Shown: positions 45,861 to 56,503, numbered from the stretch's first letter. The stretch is DNA of 64,000 nucleotides from an uncultured Clostridia bacterium (GCA_946412355.1 CAMKGX010000002.1:1-64000), one strand, 5' to 3'. Numbers and translations: made by a program. Notes: generated by a model from the sequence alone, not told the origin.

Positions 45861-47342
45861 TTATAGCGCCTTCAGCAGCCCCGTGGCCTCGTTGAACTCC
45901 CGAATCAGCTCGTCCAGCTCGTCGGCCTGGGCGTGCACGGCGTCCCAGGTGCCCTCGGTGTCGTACCACAGGGCGTTCAGGTCCTTCACGTCCCTGGCCT
46001 GCTGCTCCACCCAGGTGTAATACTTCAGGTTGTGGATGCGCTTGCGCTCGGCGTAGGTCAGCTCCATCAGGTTGTCGGTCCGCAGGCCCAGCATGTGGAG
46101 GTTGTGATCCACGGCGGCGGCCTTGTTGTCGTAAGCGCCGTACATCTGGTTCAGCTCGTCGATGCGGGACTGGTACATGACGGCGGAGTCAGTGAGCACG
46201 GTGCACACCACGTCGTCGGCGGTGAACTCGTAATACTTGGCCATCTTGATGCAGCACAGCACGTTGGCGATGCCGGAGATGCCCAGCCAGGTCAGCTTCT
46301 CGATCAGCTCGTCGTCCAGGCCCAGCTCGTTCTTCATGTAGGCCTGGCCCTCGGGGCAGTTGAACAGCCGCAGCAGACGCTGGCTGTCCTCGTCGTCGAT
46401 GGCGATGGCCATGTCGGTGTTCTTCACGTTGTGAATCCAGGGGATGTGCTTGTCGCCGATGCCCTCGATGCGGTGGCCGCCGAAGCCGTTGTTGAGGATG
46501 GTGGGGCACTGCAGCGCCTCGCCCACGCCCAGCTTCAGGTGGGGATAACGCTCCTTCAGCAGGTCGCCGGCGGACATGGTACCGGCAGAGCCGGAGGTAA
46601 AGCAGGCGCCGGAGAGCCGCTGTCCCGGCTTCTTCACCGCCTCAAAGAGGTCGGCCAACGCCCGGCCCGTCACGTTGTAGTGCCACAGGGGGTTGCCCAT
46701 CTCCTCAAACTGGTTGAAGATCATCATGGTGGGGTCCTGCTTCAGCTCCCAAGTCTTGTCGAAAATTTCCTTCACGTTGGACTCGCAGCCCGGAGTGGCG
46801 ATGACCTGCCCGGCGATCTTGCTGAGCCAGTCGAACCGCTCCTTGGACATCTCCGCGGGCAGGATGGCCACGCTGTCCACCGCCAGCAGCTTGGAGTTGA
46901 AAGCGCCGCCGCGGCAGTAGTTGCCGGTGGAGGGCCAAACGGCGTGGTGATAATCGGCGTCGAACTGACCGGTGACCAGCCGGGGGGCCAGGCAGCCGAA
47001 GGAGGCGCCCACCTTGTGGCACCCGGTGGGGAACCACTTGCCCGCCATGGCGATGATGCGGCAGGGCACGCCGCTGAGGGCGCTGGGAATCTCCACGTAG
47101 TTGGGCACCTTCTGGAACAGGCCGCCGCTCTCCTTGGCCTCGTTCTTCCAGGTGATGCGGAACAGGTTTACCGGGTCCACGTCCCAGAGGCCGGTGTGAG
47201 AGAGCTTCGCCTTGATCTTCTCCGGAATCAGCTCCGGGTTCTCCATCTCCGCGAAGGTGGGGATGATGACGTTGTTCTCCTTGGCCTTGCGGATGTTGTG
47301 CTCGAGGCCGGTCTTGTTGATAGTCAGATCGATCTTACCCAT
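45861..47342 (-). CDS. PLP-dependent lyase (cysteine synthase-like beta family)
   Basis: fold-type II-like motifs (TGCHKVGASFG, STGNYCRGGAF); operon with purine cluster regulator. Confidence 0.72.
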   Translation of the reverse strand: MGKIDLTINKTGLEHNIRKAKENNVIIPTFAEMENPELIPEKIKAKLSHTGLWDVDPVNLFRITWKNEAKESGGLFQKVPNYVEIPSALSGVPCRIIAMAGKWFPTGCHKVGASFGCLAPRLVTGQFDADYHHAVWPSTGNYCRGGAFNSKLLAVDSVAILPAEMSKERFDWLSKIAGQVIATPGCESNVKEIFDKTWELKQDPTMMIFNQFEEMGNPLWHYNVTGRALADLFEAVKKPGQRLSGACFTSGSAGTMSAGDLLKERYPHLKLGVGEALQCPTILNNGFGGHRIEGIGDKHIPWIHNVKNTDMAIAIDDEDSQRLLRLFNCPEGQAYMKNELGLDDELIEKLTWLGISGIANVLCCIKMAKYYEFTADDVVCTVLTDSAVMYQSRIDELNQMYGAYDNKAAAVDHNLHMLGLRTDNLMELTYAERKRIHNLKYYTWVEQQARDVKDLNALWYDTEGTWDAVHAQADELDELIREFNEATGLLKAL

Positions 47343-47997
47343 TTTTCTTTTCCTCCTGTTTTTTGGCGTCGATATAGGAATATAGTGTGTACTTTGAAAT
47401 ACCGAAATATTTGGCCACCTTGTCGCCGGATTTCGTCACCAGGAAGGCCCCGGCGTCATTGAGGAAGCGGATGGCCTTGATCTTGTCGTCCTTGCTCATC
47501 AGCGCCACCGGCTTGCCCACCAGGCGGATGGACTGGGTGATCAGCTCCTCCAGCACGTCGTTGACGTTGATGATTTTCTCCGGCTCGGTGTGGGCGGTGT
47601 CACGGGGCATGGTCATCTCCCCGATCTCCTGGTGCATCAGAATGAGGTTGGTCACGTCGTAGTTGATGGCGAAGATGGCCGTCACCGCCCCCCGGCTGTT
47701 GCGGATGTACATGGTGGAGGACTTGAGTATCTTGCCCCCCGGCGTCCGCATCAGATAGCACAGATGATCCTCCGGCTGGGATTCCAGATTGGCAATCTGA
47801 TCCAGCACCACCTGGGACGCGCCGTCCCCCACCTTTCTGCCGGACACGTGTCCGTTTTCGATGTACACGATGGTGTGGTCCGGACGGCCCGGGGTCACGT
47901 CGTGGATCACCACCTCGCACTTGTCGCCAAACTGCACGGCCACGCCGTGAGCGATTTGTTTCAGCGTTTCCAGTCGTCTGCTCTCCATCGCTTTCAC
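47335..47997 (-). CDS. YheO-type PAS + HTH transcriptional regulator
   Basis: HGVAVQFGDKCEVVIHDV, GKILKSSTMYIRNSRGAVTAIFAINYD, KVAKYFGISKYTLYSYID. Confidence 0.88.
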   Translation of the reverse strand: MKAMESRRLETLKQIAHGVAVQFGDKCEVVIHDVTPGRPDHTIVYIENGHVSGRKVGDGASQVVLDQIANLESQPEDHLCYLMRTPGGKILKSSTMYIRNSRGAVTAIFAINYDVTNLILMHQEIGEMTMPRDTAHTEPEKIINVNDVLEELITQSIRLVGKPVALMSKDDKIKAIRFLNDAGAFLVTKSGDKVAKYFGISKYTLYSYIDAKKQEEKKNG

Positions 47998-48103
47998 CTC
48001 TGTTCTCCGTCCGCAGCTTCCACTTTCACAGTTTCACTATACCACAAAAACCGGCAAAAGCAAGAAAAATTCTAAAAAAGATTTAGGATTTCAAAATTTT
48101 TGT

Positions 48104-48131
48104 TTGACATCTGCCCGCATCGTGCTATGAT
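48104..48131 (+). promoter_or_regulatory. Sigma-A-type promoter for YgeY operon
   Basis: TTGACA-16 nt-TATGAT. Confidence 0.75.
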
Positions 48132-48211
48132 AGAGGGGAAAGAGGGGATACTGTCCCCCCGCGACGATACTATACGGGGCGTGTCACGCCGAACGATCAG
48201 GAGGTTGCATT

Positions 48212-49609
48212 ATGGATTTTGAGGCCATTAAAAAAGCGGCGGAGGGCTATCGCCCCGCTATGGTGAAGTTCCTGCGGGACATGATCGCCATTCCCTCCGA
48301 GTCCTGTGAGGAGGAGCAGGTGGTCAAGCGCATCGCCCGGGAGCTGGAGTCCCTGGGCTACGACAAGGTAGAGATCGACAAGCTGGGCAACGTCATCGGC
48401 TGGATGGGCCATGGCGACAAAATCATCGCCATCGACAGCCACATCGACACCGTGGGCATCGGCAACATCGCCAACTGGGAGGCCGACCCCTACCAGGGCT
48501 ACGAGACCGACGAGATCATCTACGGCCGCGGCGGGTCCGACCAGGAGGGCGGCATGGCCGCCGCCGCCTACGGCGTGAAGATTATGAAGGACCTGGGCCT
48601 GCTGCCCGAGGGCTATAAGATGATGGTGGTGGGCTCCGTCCAGGAGGAGGACTGCGACGGCATGTGCTGGCAGTCCATCGTCAACGAGTATTTCCAGGGC
48701 CCCGACGACGCCCGCAGCCAGATCGAGTTCGTCATCTCCACCGAGCCCACCGACGGCGGCATCTACCGCGGTCACCGGGGCCGCATGGAGATTCGGGTGG
48801 ACGTCCACGGCGTCTCCTGCCACGGCTCCGCCCCCGAGCGGGGCGACAACGCCATCCACAAGATGGCCGAGATCATCGAGAACGTCCGGGATCTCAACGA
48901 GAATCCCGCCGACGACGACCTGGAGATCAAGGGCCTGGTGAAGATGCTGGACCCCAAGTACAACCCCGACCACTATGAGGACGCCCGCTTCCTGGGCCGC
49001 GGCACCTGCACCACCAGCCAGATCTTCTACACCTCCCCCTCCCGCTGCGCCGTGGCGGACAGCTGTGCCATCTCCATCGACCGCCGCATGACCGCCGGCG
49101 AGACCTACCAGTCCTGCCTCAAGGAGATCGAGGACCTGCCCGCCTGCCGTAAGTATGCCAAGGACGTGAAGGTGTCCATGTATATGTACGACCGTCCCGC
49201 CTGGACGGGCCACGTGTACGAGACCGAGTGCTTCTTCCCCACCTGGATCAATAAGGAGACCGCTCCCCACGTCCAGGCCCTGGTGGACGCCCACCACGCC
49301 CTGTGGGGTACGGAGCGCCTCTATGCCGACGACACCGCCAAGGAAAAGCGCATCGGCCGTCCCCTCACCGACAAGTGGACCTTCTCCACCAACGGCGTGT
49401 CCATCCAGGGCCGCTACGGCATCCCCTGCGTAGGCTTCGGCCCCGGCGCCGAGTCCCAGGCCCACGCCCCCAACGAGATCACCTGGAAGAAGGACCTGGT
49501 CACCTGCGCCGCCCTGTACGCCGCCGTCCCCATGCTGTATAAGCCCGAGAACAAGGACGGCACCGCCACCGCCTTCCGCCAGGAGCTGACGGGCAACAAC
49601 ATCAAATAA
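48212..49609 (+). CDS. ygeY: YgeY family M20-type metallohydrolase
   Basis: [62 protein letters not shown]. Confidence 0.87.
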   Translation: MDFEAIKKAAEGYRPAMVKFLRDMIAIPSESCEEEQVVKRIARELESLGYDKVEIDKLGNVIGWMGHGDKIIAIDSHIDTVGIGNIANWEADPYQGYETDEIIYGRGGSDQEGGMAAAAYGVKIMKDLGLLPEGYKMMVVGSVQEEDCDGMCWQSIVNEYFQGPDDARSQIEFVISTEPTDGGIYRGHRGRMEIRVDVHGVSCHGSAPERGDNAIHKMAEIIENVRDLNENPADDDLEIKGLVKMLDPKYNPDHYEDARFLGRGTCTTSQIFYTSPSRCAVADSCAISIDRRMTAGETYQSCLKEIEDLPACRKYAKDVKVSMYMYDRPAWTGHVYETECFFPTWINKETAPHVQALVDAHHALWGTERLYADDTAKEKRIGRPLTDKWTFSTNGVSIQGRYGIPCVGFGPGAESQAHAPNEITWKKDLVTCAALYAAVPMLYKPENKDGTATAFRQELTGNNIK

Positions 49610-49617
49610 AAAATGAT

Positions 49618-49817
49618 TTGTAGGGGCCGCCGCCTACCCCAAGGGCACTGGCTCCACCAGCCGCTCGCGCCTCGCGGGGTGTCGCTGGCGCCCGGCGGCC
49701 CGCCCGCCTTCCCCTCGGGGGGAAGGTGGCACGGCCAAAGGCCGTGACGGATGAGGGGGCGTAGGGACACAGCGCCGGAAACCCCCCCTCCGTAGGGCGG
49801 GACCTATGTGTCCCGCC
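49618..49817. repeat. Intergenic mosaic repeat ending in a REP palindrome
   Basis: GAAGGTGGCACGGCCaaaGGCCGTGACGGATGAGGG plus CGTAGGGCGGGACCTATGTGTCCCGCC at 49791-49817. Confidence 0.75.
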
Positions 49818-49863
49818 ATCCCCCCCATTCCATTCCATCTTTATATAAAAAGGAGAACGACCT

Positions 49864-51057
49864 ATGAGCAAGACCGTGGAACTGGCACGCCACCTCAGCA
49901 CCCTCAACATCAACAACATGTACAAGACCGACTTCTACTGGACGTGGGACAAGACCGACGACGAGATTGACGCCGTCTTCACCGTGGCCGACGCCCTCCG
50001 CGACCTGCGGGAGCGCAACAAGAGCACCCGCGTGTTCGACTCCGGCCTTGGCATCTCCATCTTCCGTGACAACTCCACCCGCACCCGCTTCTCCTTCGCC
50101 TCCGCCTGCAACCTGCTGGGCCTGGAGGTGCAGGACCTGGACGAGAAGACCTCCCAGATCGCCCACGGCGAGACCGTCCGTGAGACCGCCAACATGGTGT
50201 CCTTCATGGCCGACGTCATCGGCATCCGTGACGATATGTTCATCGGCGAGGGCCACAAGTACCAGAAGACCTTTATGGACGCCGTGAAGGACGGCTACCG
50301 TGACGGCATCCTGGAGCAGCAGCCCACCCTGGTAAACCTCCAGTGCGACGTGGACCACCCCACCCAGTGCATGGCGGATATGCTCCACGTCATCCACTAT
50401 TTCGGCGGCGTGGAGAACCTGAAGGGCAAGAAAGTGGCCATGACCTGGGCCTACTCCCCCTCCTACGGCAAGCCCCTGTCCGTTCCCCAGGGCGTCATCG
50501 GCCTGTTCACCCGCTTCGGCATGGACGTGACCCTGGCCCATCCCGAGGGCTATGACGTGATGCCCGAGGTGGAGGACGTGGCCCGCCGCAACTGTGAGAA
50601 GTACGGCTCCCAATTCCATAAGACCAACGACATGAAGGAAGCCTTCCGGGATGCGGACATCGTCTATCCCAAGAGCTGGGCCTCCTTTGCCGCCATGGAA
50701 GAGCGCACCAAGCTCTACGCCGCCGGCGACAAGGCGGGCATCGACGCCCTGGAAAAGCGCCTCCTGGCCCAGAACGCCCAGCACAAGGACTGGGCCTGCA
50801 CCGAGGAGATGATGAAGCTGACGAAGGACGGCAAGGCCCTGTACCTCCACTGCCTGCCCGCCGACATCTCCGGCCTGAGCTGCCCCGAGGGCGAGGTGGA
50901 CAACTCTGTGTTCGACCGCTACCTGGTGCCCCTGTACAAGCAGGCCAGCTACAAGCCCTACGTCATCGCGGCCATGATCTTCCTGGCCCAGGTGAAGGAC
51001 CCCGTCAAGGCTCTCATGGAGCTGGACGAGGGCAAGGACAAGCGCAAGATTTTCTAA
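49864..51057 (+). CDS. ygeW: Knotted carbamoyltransferase YgeW
   Basis: SIFRDNSTRTRFSFASACNLLGL, DVDHPTQCMADML, LPADISG. Confidence 0.93.
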   Translation: MSKTVELARHLSTLNINNMYKTDFYWTWDKTDDEIDAVFTVADALRDLRERNKSTRVFDSGLGISIFRDNSTRTRFSFASACNLLGLEVQDLDEKTSQIAHGETVRETANMVSFMADVIGIRDDMFIGEGHKYQKTFMDAVKDGYRDGILEQQPTLVNLQCDVDHPTQCMADMLHVIHYFGGVENLKGKKVAMTWAYSPSYGKPLSVPQGVIGLFTRFGMDVTLAHPEGYDVMPEVEDVARRNCEKYGSQFHKTNDMKEAFRDADIVYPKSWASFAAMEERTKLYAAGDKAGIDALEKRLLAQNAQHKDWACTEEMMKLTKDGKALYLHCLPADISGLSCPEGEVDNSVFDRYLVPLYKQASYKPYVIAAMIFLAQVKDPVKALMELDEGKDKRKIF

Positions 51058-51065
51058 AAAACAAC

Positions 51066-51099
51066 GGGATAGCGGGAGCGGCAGCGTTCCCGCTATCCC
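51066..51099 (+). other. Intercistronic hairpin between ygeW and arcC
   Basis: GGGATAGCGGGA...TCCCGCTATCCC 12-bp perfect stem. Confidence 0.75.
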
Positions 51100-51129
51100 C
51101 CTATGTGCGTAGAGAGGTACTATATTAAA

Positions 51130-52065
51130 ATGAGCAAAAGAATCGTCATCGCCCTGGGCGGCAACGCCCTGGGCAGCACCGCCGCCGAGCAGCTCCATCT
51201 GGTCACCGACACCGCCAGCGCCATCGTGGACCTGATCGCCGACGGCAACGAGGTGGTCATCGCCCACGGCAACGGCCCCCAGGTGGGCATGATCCACCTG
51301 GGCCTTTCCACCGCCGCCGAGAGCGGCGCCATCAAGGCGGACATGCCCTTCCCCGAGTGCGGCGCCATGTCCCAGGGCTACATCGGCTACCATCTCCAGC
51401 AGGCCATCGACAACGAGCTGTCCCGCCGCCATATCGCCAAGAGCGTGGCCACCGTGGTCACCCAGGTGGTGGTCTCCCCGGAGGACCCCGCCTTCCAGAA
51501 CCCCACCAAGCCCGTGGGTGCCTTTTACGATAAGGAGACGGCGGAGCGCATCGCCGCCCAGCGGGGCTACACCATGGTGGAGGACGCCGGCCGGGGCTAC
51601 CGCCAGGTGGTGCCCTCCCCCAAGCCCGTGGACATCGTGGAGATCGACTCCGTCCGCGCCCTATGCAACGCCGGCCACGTGGTCATCGCCGTGGGTGGCG
51701 GCGGCATCCCCGTCATCCGTGAAAACGGACAGCTCCGGGGCGTCCCCGCCGTCATCGACAAGGACTTCGGCTCCGAGCTGCTGGCCGAGCTGCTGGAGGC
51801 CGACGTGCTGGTGATCCTCACCGCCGTGGAGAAGGTGGCCATCCGCTTCAACACCCCCGAGCAGCAGGATCTGGACGATCTCACCCCCGCCCAGGTGGAG
51901 GAATACATCGCCCAGGGCCAGTTCGCCAAGGGCTCCATGCTGCCCAAGGTCCAGGCGGCGGAGAAATTCGCCCTGTCCCGCCCCGGCCGCACCGCCCTCA
52001 TCACCCTGCTGCAAAAGGCCCAGGAGGGCATCGCCGGGAAAACGGGTACTCGGATTCACCAGTGA
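51130..52065 (+). CDS. arcC: Carbamate kinase
   Basis: RIVIALGGNALG, AHGNGPQVGMI, VVSPEDPAF, VAVGGGGIPV-type motif, GSMLPKVQAAEKF. Confidence 0.97.
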   Translation: MSKRIVIALGGNALGSTAAEQLHLVTDTASAIVDLIADGNEVVIAHGNGPQVGMIHLGLSTAAESGAIKADMPFPECGAMSQGYIGYHLQQAIDNELSRRHIAKSVATVVTQVVVSPEDPAFQNPTKPVGAFYDKETAERIAAQRGYTMVEDAGRGYRQVVPSPKPVDIVEIDSVRALCNAGHVVIAVGGGGIPVIRENGQLRGVPAVIDKDFGSELLAELLEADVLVILTAVEKVAIRFNTPEQQDLDDLTPAQVEEYIAQGQFAKGSMLPKVQAAEKFALSRPGRTALITLLQKAQEGIAGKTGTRIHQ

Positions 52066-52266
52066 TTCTTTCGCTCCGCCTCAGGGATAGCCGGGAAAAC
52101 AGGTACTCGCATCCATCAGTGGCGAAATCCCGCTTGTTAGGTTTTTCACACAACCCTTGCCTATTTTCCACAAAATAAGTCCCCTTAGTTTGTGCAACTT
52201 TCTCCCACATCGCAATTATTACTGCCAGCCATTGAAAAGAAATGTCAAAATAGCGTCCTTTTTGTA

Positions 52267-52295
52267 TTGAAATCCTGTGCATTTTCACTTATAAT
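52267..52295 (+). promoter_or_regulatory. Sigma-A-type promoter for BMP lipoprotein/ABC operon
   Basis: TTGAAA-17 nt-TATAAT. Confidence 0.8.
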
Positions 52296-52410
52296 ACTCT
52301 TATCGGAGCCATTCTCTGTGAATGCCGGGCGACGCCCGTTATTCAGGCACGCGGCAAATTTAACCTTACTTTCAGCCGCGTGTCCTATATTATTAAAGGA
52401 GGAAAAAAGA

Positions 52411-53634
52411 ATGAAGAAGTTTCTTGCATTGATCCTCGCCCTGGTCATGGTGCTGTGCCTGGCCGCCTGCGGCGGGAACCCCAGCGAGACTCCCGCACCC
52501 TCCGATGAAGGCGGCGAGGAGACCCCTGCCCCCTTCAAAGTCGGTTTTATCACCCTGCACGACGAAAACTCCACCTATGACCTGAACTTCATCAACGCTG
52601 CAAAGGAAGCCTGCGAGCAGCTTGGCGTCGAATACGTTCTGAAGACCAACGTACCCGAAGGCCAGGAGTGCTATGAGACCGCTGCCGATATGGCGGACAG
52701 CGGCTGCAAGATCGTGTTCGCTGACAGCTTCGGTCATGAGGACTACATGATTCAGGCTGCCAAAGAGTATCCTGATGTTGAGTTCTGCCATTCCACCGGC
52801 ACCCGCGCCCACACCGAGGGCCTGCCCAACTACCACAATGCTTTTGCCTCCATCTATGAGGGCCGCTATCTGGCCGGTATTGCCGCCGGTATGAAGTTGA
52901 AGGCCATGATGGAGTCCGGCGAAGTCACTGACGCCAACCCCAAGATCGGCTACGTGGGCGCCTTCACCTATGCCGAGGTGGTCTCCGGCTATACCTCCTT
53001 CTTCCTGGGCGTTCGCTCCATCGTTCCCACTGTGACCATGGATGTTACCTTCACCGGTTCCTGGTATGATGAGGCCGCCGAGAAGGAAGGCGCCAACAAG
53101 CTGATTGAGGGCGGCTGCGTTCTGATTTCCCAGCACGCCGACTCCTTCGGCGCCCCCACCGCCTGCGAGACCGCCGGTGTGCCCGATGTCTCCTATAACG
53201 GCAGCACCATCTCCGTGGCTCCCAACACCTACATTATCTCTTCCCGCATCAACTGGGTGCCCTACTATGTCTATGCCATTTCCGCCGCGATGAACGGCCA
53301 GCCCATCGACGCTGACTACACCGGCACCATCGCCACCGGTTCCGTCGAGCTTACCGAGCTCAACACCGCCGTGGCTCCCGAGGGCACCCAGGCCGCCATT
53401 GACGAGGCCAAGGCCGCTCTGGAGGCCGGTACGCTCCACGTGTTCGACACCGCCAACTTCACCGTAAACGGTGCCGCTCTGACCAGCTACATGGCTGACG
53501 TGGATTCTGATCCCGCCTATACCCCCGATACCGAGGTGGTGGCTGACGGTTACTTCCAGGAGTCCGCATTCCGTTCCGCCCCCTACTTCGATCTGACCAT
53601 CGACGGCATCAACCTGCTGGATACCGCCTTCTGA
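52411..53634 (+). CDS. BMP family ABC transporter substrate-binding lipoprotein
   Basis: Lipobox MVLCLAACGG; VGFITLHDENSTYDLNFINAAKEACEQLGV; RBS AAAGGAGG. Confidence 0.93.
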   Translation: MKKFLALILALVMVLCLAACGGNPSETPAPSDEGGEETPAPFKVGFITLHDENSTYDLNFINAAKEACEQLGVEYVLKTNVPEGQECYETAADMADSGCKIVFADSFGHEDYMIQAAKEYPDVEFCHSTGTRAHTEGLPNYHNAFASIYEGRYLAGIAAGMKLKAMMESGEVTDANPKIGYVGAFTYAEVVSGYTSFFLGVRSIVPTVTMDVTFTGSWYDEAAEKEGANKLIEGGCVLISQHADSFGAPTACETAGVPDVSYNGSTISVAPNTYIISSRINWVPYYVYAISAAMNGQPIDADYTGTIATGSVELTELNTAVAPEGTQAAIDEAKAALEAGTLHVFDTANFTVNGAALTSYMADVDSDPAYTPDTEVVADGYFQESAFRSAPYFDLTIDGINLLDTAF

Positions 53635-53653
53635 TTCGTTTCCCTGCCCCCAG

Positions 53654-53684
53654 GTGGGCCGCCCGACGGCGGCCCACTTTTCTT
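53654..53684 (+). terminator. Partial terminator between SBP and ABC ATPase genes
   Basis: GTGGGCCGCC-CGAC-GGCGGCCCACTTTTCTT. Confidence 0.8.
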
Positions 53685-53822
53685 ATTAAAAACTAACAGA
53701 ATTTTTGTAGTTTCCAAAAAATTTTTGTGGATTTTGATTTACAAGATGCCGGGAATATGCTAAAATACCCTTGGTATCGAATTCCGTTCGGGCGCTTCCG
53801 GCGCGCCTGACCGAAAGAAAGG

Positions 53823-55406
53823 ATGACAGCCTTGGAACCTGTGAAGAACGCCATTCGGATGGAGAACATCACCAAGCGGTTCGGCAGCGTGGTGGCCAAT
53901 AACGGCATCAATCTTGCGCTGCACGAGGGCGAGATTTTGTCCCTGCTGGGCGAGAACGGCAGCGGCAAGACCACCTTGATGAACATGCTCTCCGGCATCT
54001 ATTATCCCGATGAAGGCCAGATTTACGTGCACGACAAGCCCGTCACCATCGCCTCCCCCAAGGACGCCTTCGATAACGGCATTGGCATGATCCACCAGCA
54101 CTTCAAGCTGGTGGATGTGTTCACCGCCACGGAGAACATCGTCCTGGGCCTGGAGGAGGAGGGCCGCCTGGATCTGAAAAAGGCGGGCCAGAAGGTGAAG
54201 GAGATCTGTGAGAAGTACGGCTTCGACATCCAGCCCAACCAGAAGATTTACGATATGTCCGTCTCCCAGAAGCAGACGGTGGAGATCGTGAAGGTGCTCT
54301 ACCGCGGCGCCGACATCCTCATTCTGGACGAGCCCACCGCCGTGCTCACCCCCCAGGAGACCGACAAGCTCTTTGCCATCATGCGCAACATGCAGCGCGA
54401 CGGCAAATCCCTCATCATCATTACCCACAAGCTCCACGAGGTGCTGGATGTGTCCGACCGGGTGGCCATCCTGCGCAAGGGCGAGTATATCGGTGATGTG
54501 GCCACCAAGGATGCCAACCAGCAGTCCCTCACCGATATGATGGTGGGCCGCAGCGTCAGCCTGAATATCGACCGCCCCCTGCCCGTCAACCCCACCCCCC
54601 GTCTGGTGCTGGAGCACGTCACGGCCTATGATGAGCTGGGCGTCAAGCGGCTGGACGACGTGAGCTTTACCGCCAACGCCGGCGAAATTCTGGGCATCGC
54701 CGGTGTGGCCGGCTCGGGCCAGAAGGAGCTGCTGGAGTCCATCGCCGGTCTCTACCCGGTGAAGGAGGGCAAGATCCTCTACTACGATCCCGACGTGGAT
54801 TATGCCGAGACCGATGAAAGCGGCCAGCCCAAGCACCAGCCCCAATCTCTGGTGGGCATGGACCCCATGGACATCCGCAAGGCGGGCATCGCCATGTCCT
54901 TCGTCCCCGAGGACCGCTTAGGCATGGGCCTCGTGGGCACCATGGGCATGACCGGCAACATGATGCTCCGTTCCTGGCGCAAGGGCAAGGGCATCTTCGT
55001 GGACACCAAGGGCCCCGAGGCGCTGGCCAACCGCATCTGGAAGGAGCTGGAGGTGGTGACCCCCAGCACCAAGTTCCCCGTGCGGCGTATGTCCGGCGGC
55101 AACGTGCAGAAGGTGCTGGTGGGCCGCGAAATCGCCCAGGAGCCCGCTGTGCTGATGACGGCCTACGCCGTCCGCGGCCTGGACATCAATACCTCGTATA
55201 CCATTTATAATCTCCTTACCGAGCAGAAGATGAAGGGCCGGGCCGTGGTCTACGTAGGCGAGGATCTGGACGTGCTGCTGGAGCTGTGCGACCGGATCGT
55301 GGTGCTGTGCGGCGGCCAGGTCTCCGGCGTGGTGGACGGACGCGCCATCACCAAGGAGGAAGTGGGCCTGCTGATGACCCAGCATAGAAAGGAGGGCGCT
55401 GAATAA
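53823..55406 (+). CDS. Nucleoside/purine-type ABC transporter ATP-binding protein (two NBDs)
   Basis: LLGENGSGKTTLMNMLSGIY, LILDEPTAVLTPQE, second domain RMSGGNVQKVLVGREI. Confidence 0.95.
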   Translation: MTALEPVKNAIRMENITKRFGSVVANNGINLALHEGEILSLLGENGSGKTTLMNMLSGIYYPDEGQIYVHDKPVTIASPKDAFDNGIGMIHQHFKLVDVFTATENIVLGLEEEGRLDLKKAGQKVKEICEKYGFDIQPNQKIYDMSVSQKQTVEIVKVLYRGADILILDEPTAVLTPQETDKLFAIMRNMQRDGKSLIIITHKLHEVLDVSDRVAILRKGEYIGDVATKDANQQSLTDMMVGRSVSLNIDRPLPVNPTPRLVLEHVTAYDELGVKRLDDVSFTANAGEILGIAGVAGSGQKELLESIAGLYPVKEGKILYYDPDVDYAETDESGQPKHQPQSLVGMDPMDIRKAGIAMSFVPEDRLGMGLVGTMGMTGNMMLRSWRKGKGIFVDTKGPEALANRIWKELEVVTPSTKFPVRRMSGGNVQKVLVGREIAQEPAVLMTAYAVRGLDINTSYTIYNLLTEQKMKGRAVVYVGEDLDVLLELCDRIVVLCGGQVSGVVDGRAITKEEVGLLMTQHRKEGAE

Positions 55407-56503
55407 TGGAAAAGCAGAAGCAGCCTCTGCTGAGCATCGCCAAGCGGGAGGCATTGCCCTGGTATAAGAATTGGCTGATTCGCGGCGGCGCCATCCTGCT
55501 GGCGCTGGTGTTCTGCGGCATCATCACCATGCTTTTGACCGGGCTGAATCCTGTGGAGGTGTTCCGCACCCTGTTCTATGGTGCCTTCGGTACCAATCGC
55601 AAAATCTGGGTCACTGCGCAGAATCTTGCCATTTTGTTGGGCATTTCCCTGGCTGTGACTCCTGCCTTTAAGATGCGGTTTTGGAATATCGGCGCCGAGG
55701 GTCAGGTGTTGATCGGCTCCCTGGCCTGCGCCGCCTGCATGATTACCCTGGGCGATAAAGTCCCCAACGGCCTGCTGATCCTTATCTCGCTGCTGGCCAG
55801 TCTGCTCGCAGGCGCGCTGTGGGGTTTCCTGCCGGCCTTCTTCAAGGCCCACTGGGAGACCAACGAGACTCTTTTCACCCTGATGATGAACTACATAGCC
55901 ATGCAGCTTGCCGCCTACTTTATCATCGTTTGGGAGGTTCCCAAGGGCTCCGGCAAAATCGGCGTCATCAATCAGTCTACCAACGCCGGCTGGCTCCCCG
56001 TCATCGGCGGGCAGCGGTATCTGCTGACCATTCTGGTTATCGCCATCCTCACCGGCGTCATGTATATCTACCTGCAATACAGCAAGCACGGCTATGAAAT
56101 CTCCGTGGTGGGCGAGAGCCACCGCACCGCCAGTTACGCCGGCATCAAGGTGAATCGGGTCATCATCCGCACCATGGTGCTCAGCGGTGCCATCTGCGGT
56201 ATGGTGGGTATGCTGCTGGTCAGCGCCACCGACCACACCCTCACCACCACCCTGGTGGATGGCCGCGGCTTCACCGCCGTCATGGTGTCCTGGCTTGCCA
56301 AGTTCAATCCCATCGGCATGATTTTCACCAGCCTCCTGTTGGTGGTGCTGGAGCGCGGTGCCACCGAGATTTCCAGCGTGTTTTCGCTGAACCACTCCTT
56401 TGCCGACATTCTGACAGGTATTATTCTGTTCTTTATCATCGGCAGTGATTTCTTTGTCAACTACACGGTTCACTTCCGCAAGAACAGAAAGGAGGGTAAA
56501 TGA
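55406..56503 (+). CDS. ABC transporter permease
   Basis: Multi-TM, FKMRFWNIGAEGQVLIG motif, operon position. Confidence 0.93.
   Translation: MEKQKQPLLSIAKREALPWYKNWLIRGGAILLALVFCGIITMLLTGLNPVEVFRTLFYGAFGTNRKIWVTAQNLAILLGISLAVTPAFKMRFWNIGAEGQVLIGSLACAACMITLGDKVPNGLLILISLLASLLAGALWGFLPAFFKAHWETNETLFTLMMNYIAMQLAAYFIIVWEVPKGSGKIGVINQSTNAGWLPVIGGQRYLLTILVIAILTGVMYIYLQYSKHGYEISVVGESHRTASYAGIKVNRVIIRTMVLSGAICGMVGMLLVSATDHTLTTTLVDGRGFTAVMVSWLAKFNPIGMIFTSLLLVVLERGATEISSVFSLNHSFADILTGIILFFIIGSDFFVNYTVHFRKNRKEGK

Noticed and set aside
48197-49465. 422-aa minus-strand ORF, and 49804..51432 (542 aa)
   Set aside because: Antisense shadows of ygeY and ygeW, which have clear family motifs.
52318-52350. Classical purine riboswitch
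   Set aside because: The leader is structured but lacks the conserved junction sequence of the guanine/adenine riboswitch class, so not called as such.
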